Below are positions 58,338 through 64,000 of a stretch of DNA of 64,000 nt, piece after piece; position 1 is the first letter of the stretch, and each line of letters starts with the position of its first letter. Both the position numbers and the translations under genes were made by a program. The notes below the pieces were generated by a model. That model did no database searches, was not told where the DNA came from, and saw only the letters and a program-made list of their open reading frames with translations. Where the stretch lies: the NCBI GenBank assembly GCA_910588875.1, contig CAJURT010000013.1, positions 12,247-76,246 on the forward strand, given 5' to 3'. Source of the DNA: an uncultured Lachnospiraceae bacterium. GTDB taxonomy: Bacteria; Bacillota; Clostridia; Lachnospirales; Lachnospiraceae.

Positions 58338-60341
58338 ATGGCACGTTGCTATCATTGTATGCAGGAATACCAGGAGGAGGCGAATTTCTGCCCATACTGC
58401 GGCTATAGCCGGAAAGCCAAGGCCCATGACCTGTATTATATGGAGCCAGGGACCATGCTTTCAGACGGACGTTATATGATTGGCGAATCTGTGAATGCCG
58501 GAGGCTTTGGTATTGTATACAAAGCCTGGGACAATACATTCGGCAAGATGGTTGCCATAAAGGAATATTATCCGGGGAGCATTGTAACCAGAACCCCCGG
58601 CACCATGGAGGTACGTTCTTATTCCGAGAAAAACGCCCAAGAATTTGAGAAAGGCAAGACACGTTTTTTGAACGAGGCCCGGAAGATGGCTAAGTTTAAC
58701 GACCATCCGAACATTGTGGACGTATATGATTTTTTTGAAGAAAAAAATACGGCATACATGGTTATGGAATATATGGATGGCATGACGTATAAGGAGTACA
58801 TAGCAGGGCAGGGAGGCAAGGTGAGCCAGGCCATGGCGGTGGGGGTGGCTTTGGCGGTACTGGACGCTTTGAGGGAGGTCCATAAAGAAAAGATAGTCCA
58901 CCGTGATATTAACCCGAACAACATTTTTATTTTCAATAATGGTGTGGTAAAGCTGTTTGACTTCGGTGCGGCGCGCTTTGAGGCCACGGAGATGTCAACG
59001 GTGCTTACTCCTCATTATGCCCCGCCGGAGCAGTACAGCACCAAGGGGATACAGGGGCCGCAGACCGATATCTATGCAGTGGGGGCGACGACTTATTTTG
59101 CATTGACCGGCATCAAGCCGGAGGAATCAACAGACCGGGTCCAGAAGGACCATCTGGTGCCGCCCCATAAGCTTGACCCTAAGATCCCCAAAGGCCTGAG
59201 CAATGCCGTGATGCGGGCAATGGCGCTGAAGCTGGAATTGCGTTTTCAGAATACGGACCAGTTCAGGGATGCCCTGGTGAGCAAGAAAAGGGTGTTGGAC
59301 GTGGAGGAGGAACTCCGCCGCCGCCGTCGGCTGCGCCTGGTCCAGATCGCAGGGACCCTGGTGGTACTGGCGGGGGTGGGAGGATATTTTTTCCACCGAT
59401 ACCAGAAGCAGGGGGAGGAAGCCACGCTTCAGCCGACAACGGTACACATTTGGGTGAAGGCTGAGGGGGAGGACACCCCGGAGGCGGCCAAAGGGCGGAT
59501 GGAGGCCATGACAGAGGATTTTTTGGAAGCTTATCCCCAGGTGGCAGTTGAGATTGAAGCTTTTGAGGCTGAGGATTATGAGGCGAGGCTCAGCGCAGCG
59601 GCGGATGCGGGCACATTGCCGGAACTGTTTGAGAGCAGCAGCCTTGGGGCCGGATATATGGGTCAGCTGGAACCCCTGGAGACGGCCATGGCCATGATCG
59701 GGGATCCGGGACAGTACTGGTTTTTGGATCAATATGAGGAATTGTTTCCGGAGAAGAAACAGATGCCCTTATGTTTCCAGGTACCCGTCGTCTATGTCCG
59801 GACGAATGCTGAGGGCAAAGAAGGGAAGCACTGCGTGCGGGGTGAGGATCTCCTGATTTATCAGGAAATGATGGGTGAGGAATGCATTGAGGAGTACCGG
59901 CAGCTGGCCATGGAGGAAGGGAAAGATGCCCGGAAGGAAGCCTATGAATTGTTTATGGAGGGAGCGGCGGAAAGCTATCTCTCGGATACAGGGGACTACC
60001 GGCGCCTGACAGAGGACCTGCCGGCCCAGTTTAAGGTGGAGATACCAAAGGGGGATCTGCGGATCCGGTTTGACCATCTGTGGAGTGTCAGCGCATCCTC
60101 CGACAAATACCAGAAAAAGGCTGCCCAGTGGCTGCTTAGTTATCTGCTTTCCGGCAATGCCCAGAGCATACTGGGAGTCCGGGAACTGGAGGGAGTCCCC
60201 ATGAACCGTGATATGTGTGAGGTATTTGCAGATGTCTACCAGGCCGACCTGGCGGCAGCAGTTGGGAAGATACCGGAGGCAGCGGCAGGCGGGAGCGGGT
60301 GGCTGGAAGAAAACAAGGCATATCAGGAAGGTTTTGAATAA
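58338..60341 (+). CDS. Zinc-ribbon Ser/Thr kinase with extracellular solute-binding-like domain
   Basis: A 667-residue membrane kinase. A zinc ribbon at residues 4-21 (CYHC, CPYC) precedes the kinase domain (about 40-315): GESVNAGGFGIVYKAW, catalytic K75 in VAIKEYYP, IVHRDINPNN (D190, N195) and LFDFGAARF (208-216). An Arg-rich stretch and one transmembrane helix (about 333-353) follow. The outer 310 residues resemble type 1 ABC sugar-binding proteins: TVHIWVKAEG, FLEAYPQVAVEIEAFEAED, YEARLSAAADAGTLPELFES and later a PVVYVRTN strand. It should sense a ligand outside and phosphorylate inside. ATG 58338 has GGAGGGG 7 bases upstream, just after the phosphatase stop. Confidence 0.88.
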   Translation: MARCYHCMQEYQEEANFCPYCGYSRKAKAHDLYYMEPGTMLSDGRYMIGESVNAGGFGIVYKAWDNTFGKMVAIKEYYPGSIVTRTPGTMEVRSYSEKNAQEFEKGKTRFLNEARKMAKFNDHPNIVDVYDFFEEKNTAYMVMEYMDGMTYKEYIAGQGGKVSQAMAVGVALAVLDALREVHKEKIVHRDINPNNIFIFNNGVVKLFDFGAARFEATEMSTVLTPHYAPPEQYSTKGIQGPQTDIYAVGATTYFALTGIKPEESTDRVQKDHLVPPHKLDPKIPKGLSNAVMRAMALKLELRFQNTDQFRDALVSKKRVLDVEEELRRRRRLRLVQIAGTLVVLAGVGGYFFHRYQKQGEEATLQPTTVHIWVKAEGEDTPEAAKGRMEAMTEDFLEAYPQVAVEIEAFEAEDYEARLSAAADAGTLPELFESSSLGAGYMGQLEPLETAMAMIGDPGQYWFLDQYEELFPEKKQMPLCFQVPVVYVRTNAEGKEGKHCVRGEDLLIYQEMMGEECIEEYRQLAMEEGKDARKEAYELFMEGAAESYLSDTGDYRRLTEDLPAQFKVEIPKGDLRIRFDHLWSVSASSDKYQKKAAQWLLSYLLSGNAQSILGVRELEGVPMNRDMCEVFADVYQADLAAAVGKIPEAAAGGSGWLEENKAYQEGFE

Positions 60342-60365
60342 TACATTGGCCACGGGAGCGTTCAG

Positions 60366-61280
60366 ATGAAGCGTTGTTTGAATTGTATGGAAGAGTATCA
60401 GGAAAAGGAAGAAGCCTGCCCTTATTGTAAAGGACAGGGGGTTAGCGCACCGGCGGATGCCATGGAGGCAGGAGGTATCCTGGACGGACGCTATATTGCC
60501 GGGACATTCCGCTGCCGGGGGGACAACGACTTCTGGTATATCGGATGGGACGCCTTGTTTTGCCGCCGGGTATTGGTTATGGAGTACTTTCCGCGGAGGA
60601 TGGTTTGGCGCACCGCCGACGGAGGGGTGAAGGCACAGGATGCCGAGGGAAAGGATTATGCAGGATCCCTTGGCAGGTTTGTGGAGGACAGCAGGAAACT
60701 GATCAGCCTGGACGGCACGCCGGGGCTGCTGAATGTGCTGGCGGTGGCAGAAGACCGGGGAAGCGCCTATGCGATCCTGGAATACCCAGAGGGAGATTCC
60801 TTACAGCAATTGCTGGGGGATCAGGATGTCTGCCCTCCGGAGCAGGTGCAGTGGCTGGTCCAGGAACTTTCGGTCCCCTTGTCGGCGGCACACCGTTTGG
60901 GGGTCTGCCATGGGCAGATCCGTGGGGAACGGATTTTCATATCCCCGGATGGGTGCTGCCAGATCGGCGGTTTTTGCGGCAGTCTGCCGGGGAAAGACAG
61001 GCAGTCAGGAATTGAGAAGGATATCAGGGCGCTGGCAAATCTGGCGGGGAGCCTGCTTGCGGGACGGCAGCGCTGGGCGGGGAAAACCTTTGAAGAAAAT
61101 CTCCGTTTCCTGGGACAGTCCGTGCCGGAGTGCATCACTGACGCACTTCGGGCAGCATTGGGAGAAGACAGGGACAGAAGGCCGGGGAGCATACGGCGGT
61201 TTGCCGATCTGTTTTTGGACGAAGCGACCATCGAGATGTACCCGGGCCAAGGAGAGCAAATAGGGAGGGAACAGGAATGA
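60366..61280 (+). CDS. Zinc-ribbon pseudokinase
   Basis: A 304-residue cytoplasmic protein aligned by eye with the two flanking kinases: the same zinc ribbon (CLNC, CPYC), then GILDGRYIAG, EYFPRRMVWRT and LEYPEGDSLQQLL. The key residues are all replaced. The VAIK lysine is M72 (VLVMEYFP), HRD reads HGQ (182-184), the following Asn is R187, DFG reads GFC (202-204), and the glycine loop reads TFRCRGDNDF. No membrane helix or outer domain follows. It is intact, with a good ribosome site, and starts between two genes of the operon, so it is probably a regulatory scaffold for the kinases. Catalytic activity is very unlikely. Confidence 0.85.
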   Translation: MKRCLNCMEEYQEKEEACPYCKGQGVSAPADAMEAGGILDGRYIAGTFRCRGDNDFWYIGWDALFCRRVLVMEYFPRRMVWRTADGGVKAQDAEGKDYAGSLGRFVEDSRKLISLDGTPGLLNVLAVAEDRGSAYAILEYPEGDSLQQLLGDQDVCPPEQVQWLVQELSVPLSAAHRLGVCHGQIRGERIFISPDGCCQIGGFCGSLPGKDRQSGIEKDIRALANLAGSLLAGRQRWAGKTFEENLRFLGQSVPECITDALRAALGEDRDRRPGSIRRFADLFLDEATIEMYPGQGEQIGREQE

Positions 61281-61729
61281 ACCTGAAAAGATGTGGCAAT
61301 GGCCATTACTACGATGCGGATGAATATCCCTCCTGCCCCAAATGCAAGGGGCAGGAAAAGGAACCAGAGAAAAAGGAACCCGTGACCGGCTGGCTGGTGT
61401 GTACGGAGGGCGGACACTATGGCCAGGTATATGAGTTAAGAAAGGGCAAAAACCGGGTGGGCGGATCTGCAGATATGGATATTCCGCTGACAGCGGACAG
61501 TCAGGTGCCCGCCTGCTGCCAGGTGGCTGTGGCTTATGACGAGGAAAAGAAGGTATTCCTTGCCACTGTGGGGGAGGCCAGGGAGTTGTCTTACATCAAC
61601 GGCCAGGTGCTGCTGTTTGAGCAGGAAATCCACAGCCGGGATGTGATTTTAGTCGGCGGGAGCAAGCTGATGTTCATCCCACTGTGCGGGCCGGATTTTT
61701 CATGGGAAGACGGAACTGAAAAACATTAG
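61277..61729 (+). CDS. Small zinc-ribbon FHA-like protein
   Basis: A 150-residue protein with the same two parts as the repeat protein at 56524 but no repeats. The zinc ribbon has C6, H10, C20 and C23 (RCGNGHYYD, CPKC). The FHA-like domain covers about residues 37-140 (GWLVCTEGGHYG, GKNRVGGSADMDIPL, SYINGQVLLFEQE). The FHA phospho-binding residues are again not obvious. It may bind kinases or partner proteins through the same fold. Its start codon overlaps the pseudokinase stop in an ATGA. Confidence 0.82.
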   Translation: MNLKRCGNGHYYDADEYPSCPKCKGQEKEPEKKEPVTGWLVCTEGGHYGQVYELRKGKNRVGGSADMDIPLTADSQVPACCQVAVAYDEEKKVFLATVGEARELSYINGQVLLFEQEIHSRDVILVGGSKLMFIPLCGPDFSWEDGTEKH

Positions 61730-61744
61730 ATAAGGGATGGGGAT

Positions 61745-63937
61745 ATGGAGACGCTTTGTTTAGGATGTATGCAGGAGTATGAGGGGGATTTTAATGTCTG
61801 CCCTTACTGCGGCTATGAGCAGGACGCTCCGGCCAGGGAGGCCTATCACATTACGCCGGGGACGGTGGTGAAGGAACGCTACATTGTGGGGCGGGTGCTG
61901 GGATTTGGCGGTTTTGGCATTACCTATATCGGATTTGATATGACGCTCCAGCACAAGGTGGCGATAAAGGAATATTTTCCGTCAGAGTTTGCCACCCGCA
62001 TGCCGCAGGAGACCATGGTGCGGATTTATGCCGGGGAGAAGAGGGAACAGTTTGAGGCCGGCATGAGGAAAACCCTGGATGAGGCGAAACGCCTGGCAGA
62101 GTTCCGGCAGGTTCCGGGGATCACGCAGATTTATGACTTTTTTGAGGAAAACAATACCGCTTATATTGTCATGGAACTGCTGGAAGGGGAGACTTTAAAG
62201 GAAAAATTAAAGAGGGACAAGAGGATGGCAGTCCAGGAGGCGCTTCCGATTGTCCTGTCCGTCATTGGTGCGCTGAAGGAAGTGCACACCAAGGATATCA
62301 TCCACCGCGATATCTCGCCGGATAATATCTACCTGCTTAAAGACGGCCAGGTGAAGCTGCTGGATTTCGGGGCAGCCCGGCAGGTTACGACGACACACAG
62401 CAAATCCCTGACCGTGATCCTGAAGCTGGGCTATGCCCCGGTGGAACAGTACCAAAGCGGCGGAAACCAGGGCCCCTGGACAGATGTATACTCGCTGGCA
62501 GCCACTTTTTATAAGATGATTACCGGGGTGCGCCCCCCGGAGGCGCCGGACCGCCGGGTAAAGGATACGCTTAAGGAACCCTCAAAGCTTGGGGTAGCGA
62601 TTGGCAAAAACATTGAGAATGCCCTGATGAACGCATTGCAGGTGCGGATTGAGGACAGAACGAAGACGGCTGCAGAATTTGAGAACCAGTTGAATTCCGA
62701 TAATGTGAAGCGCACGGCTGCCACCGTGGAAAAGAACGATATGGGCAAATGGCCCTGGTGGCTGAAGGCGGCCTGCGGCCTGGCCGGTGTGGCGGTGCTG
62801 GCAGCCGGAGGGCTGGTTATGACAGGGGTGGTTGATTCGCCGTTCCCCGTGCTGCCGGTGTTCCAGCAAAGGGAAGGGACGGTGTGGATGCCCAGCCTGG
62901 TGAATATGTCCCAGGAATCGGCCCAGGAGCGGCTGGAAGGCCTGGGGCTGGGATGCAGGATCGGGGATACCCGCGCATCGGATACCATCATTGAAGGCTA
63001 TGTGCTGGGGCAGACTGACGGGGAGGGGAATGTGATCTCTCCCGGGACAGAGATGGAAAAGGGCACGGAAGTTTTATTGGTGCTTAGTTCCGGCAGCGGC
63101 AAGGCCGTCATCCCGGACGTGGTCTGGATGAATGAGGAGACTGCGGCTTCGCTGCTTTCGGAAAACGGCCTGATTGCTGTCAACCAGGTTGAGGACAGTG
63201 AAAGCTGGGCGCCGGCAGGCATTGTGACTGCCATTACGCCCGAAAAGGATACAGAGGTGGAAAAGAGCGAACTGATTACCCTCAGTATTTCAACCGGCGG
63301 CCAGGAGGCAGGAAGCGGGGAAACAGAGGTGCCGGATATCACAGGCACCATGGAAGCAGAAGGCTTAGGAAGGCTGAAGGCTGCAGGGCTGTATCTGGAA
63401 AAAGAGGATCTGCAGTATAGCCGGGAGATTCCCAAGGGGCAGATCATCAGCCAGGATCCCGCTGCCGGCCGGAAGGGCAGCCGGGGGGACACGGTTAAGG
63501 TGGCAGTGAGCCTTGGGGCGAAGCAGGTTCGCTTGGTCAGCATAGTGAACCAGGAGCGGGAGGAGGCTGTTGCCAACCTGGAAGGGCTGGGGATGGTCGT
63601 GAACGTGACTGAGGAATACAGCGATTCCACCGAGGAGGGCAGGGTGATTTCCCAGAGCGTGGAACCAGGCCTTGTGGACGAAGGGACAGAGGTCACGATT
63701 GTGGTAAGCTTAGGAAAAGAGCCGGAGCAGGCGCCTCAAAGGACACAGGAGACAAGGCCGGCAAACAGGCCCAGCCAGAATAACAATAATACCCAGAGGC
63801 AGACCCAGCCGGCGCAGCCGCAGACCCAGGCGGAACCGCCTCAGACCCAGCCGGCACCCCCGCCACAGACGGAAGCGCCGCCGCCACAGACGGAACCGGC
63901 AAACCCGGCGAGGGATCCGATTTTTGATCAGCTTTGA
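61745..63937 (+). CDS. Zinc-ribbon Ser/Thr kinase with four PASTA repeats
   Basis: A 730-residue membrane kinase. A zinc ribbon (CLGC, CPYC, residues 5-22) precedes the kinase domain (about 40-315): GRVLGFGGFGITYIG, K75 in VAIKEYFP, IIHRDISPDN (D189, N194) and LLDFGAARQ (207-209). One transmembrane helix lies at about 338-360. Four outer PASTA-like repeats follow (about 380-660), with IPDVVWMNEETAASLL and EVPDITGTMEAEGLG as examples, then a Gln/Pro/Thr-rich tail. PASTA domains in PrkC/PknB bind peptidoglycan fragments or lipid II. This kinase is like them but with a zinc ribbon added and a longer tail. It is the last complete gene in the window. Confidence 0.93.
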   Translation: METLCLGCMQEYEGDFNVCPYCGYEQDAPAREAYHITPGTVVKERYIVGRVLGFGGFGITYIGFDMTLQHKVAIKEYFPSEFATRMPQETMVRIYAGEKREQFEAGMRKTLDEAKRLAEFRQVPGITQIYDFFEENNTAYIVMELLEGETLKEKLKRDKRMAVQEALPIVLSVIGALKEVHTKDIIHRDISPDNIYLLKDGQVKLLDFGAARQVTTTHSKSLTVILKLGYAPVEQYQSGGNQGPWTDVYSLAATFYKMITGVRPPEAPDRRVKDTLKEPSKLGVAIGKNIENALMNALQVRIEDRTKTAAEFENQLNSDNVKRTAATVEKNDMGKWPWWLKAACGLAGVAVLAAGGLVMTGVVDSPFPVLPVFQQREGTVWMPSLVNMSQESAQERLEGLGLGCRIGDTRASDTIIEGYVLGQTDGEGNVISPGTEMEKGTEVLLVLSSGSGKAVIPDVVWMNEETAASLLSENGLIAVNQVEDSESWAPAGIVTAITPEKDTEVEKSELITLSISTGGQEAGSGETEVPDITGTMEAEGLGRLKAAGLYLEKEDLQYSREIPKGQIISQDPAAGRKGSRGDTVKVAVSLGAKQVRLVSIVNQEREEAVANLEGLGMVVNVTEEYSDSTEEGRVISQSVEPGLVDEGTEVTIVVSLGKEPEQAPQRTQETRPANRPSQNNNNTQRQTQPAQPQTQAEPPQTQPAPPPQTEAPPPQTEPANPARDPIFDQL

Positions 63938-63950
63938 TTCATTATTATAT

Positions 63951-63996
63951 AGGCTCTCGGAATCTTGAGCCTGCCGACCAAGGTTCAGCGGTCGGC
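63951..63996 (+). other. Two hairpins at the right edge
   Basis: AGGCTC/GAGCCT (63951-63956 / 63967-63972) and GCCGACC/GGTCGGC (63973-63979 / 63990-63996) are perfect short hairpins after the last stop codon. They may be the operon's terminator, but the following bases are outside the window. Confidence 0.4.
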
Positions 63997-64000
63997 TGAA

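Noticed and set aside
1..64000. CRISPR arrays, insertion sequences, prophage genes, tRNA or rRNA genes
   Set aside because: I looked for regularly spaced repeats, transposase and phage motifs, and tRNA-like ends, and saw none; the only tandem repeats are in frame inside genes.

Overview
The window reads as chromosome of a spore-forming or formerly spore-forming Firmicute of the Lachnospiraceae type. The evidence is sporulation genes (yyaC, yabP, yabQ, a SpoIIE-type phosphatase, a CwlD-like amidase), AGGAGG-type ribosome sites throughout, a moderately high GC content, and the gene order hup-rqcP-yabP-yabQ-divIC-spoIIE-tilS-hpt-ftsH, which matches the corresponding Bacillus/Clostridium region. 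Most genes lie on the + strand in tight operons with 4-nt start/stop overlaps. I see no tRNA, rRNA, CRISPR array, insertion sequence or prophage.

Layout. 1-6 kb: a gene cut by the window edge, a CwlD-like amidase, a TSCPD protein, then an unexplained structured RNA with its own promoter in front of mtnN, two uncharacterised membrane proteins and yyaC. 6-17 kb: a LysM membrane protein, a DUF5711 protein, transketolase, ROK glucokinase, a CBS-regulated pyrophosphatase, a flavin reductase, shikimate kinase, a phosphoglycerate-mutase-like proposed homoserine kinase and a YitT protein. 17-22 kb: a class A penicillin-binding protein (- strand) divergent from murC. 22-26 kb: a DnaA-box cluster followed by a DnaD-like protein, a DnaC/DnaI-like helicase loader, a long PRPP synthetase and signal peptidase I. 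26-30 kb: a sugar nucleotidyltransferase, a GlgX-like protein lacking its catalytic residues, MazG. 30-37 kb: the hup-to-ftsH block. 37-41 kb: an apparently active GH13 enzyme converging on a cell-wall-binding repeat protein. 41-54 kb: a surface-polysaccharide locus (TPP enzyme, two epimerases, a C-methyltransferase-like protein, three GT2 glycosyltransferases, a WbaP-type initiating transferase and an LCP-family ligase), followed by an HtrA protease.

55.7-63.9 kb is the most unusual part. A very strong promoter starts a seven-gene operon of two PP2C phosphatases, two zinc-ribbon proteins with degenerate FHA-like domains (one carrying seven acidic repeats around a threonine), and three zinc-ribbon kinase-fold proteins. 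One kinase has an extracellular domain resembling ABC solute-binding proteins, one lacks the residues needed for catalysis, and one has four PASTA repeats. It looks like a self-contained Ser/Thr phosphorylation system that senses the cell surface. Its output is not visible here and may lie beyond the right edge.

Functions are assigned by reading motifs and gene order; no database search was run. Start codons were chosen by ribosome-binding site and spacing. Promoters and RNA elements are pattern matches only.
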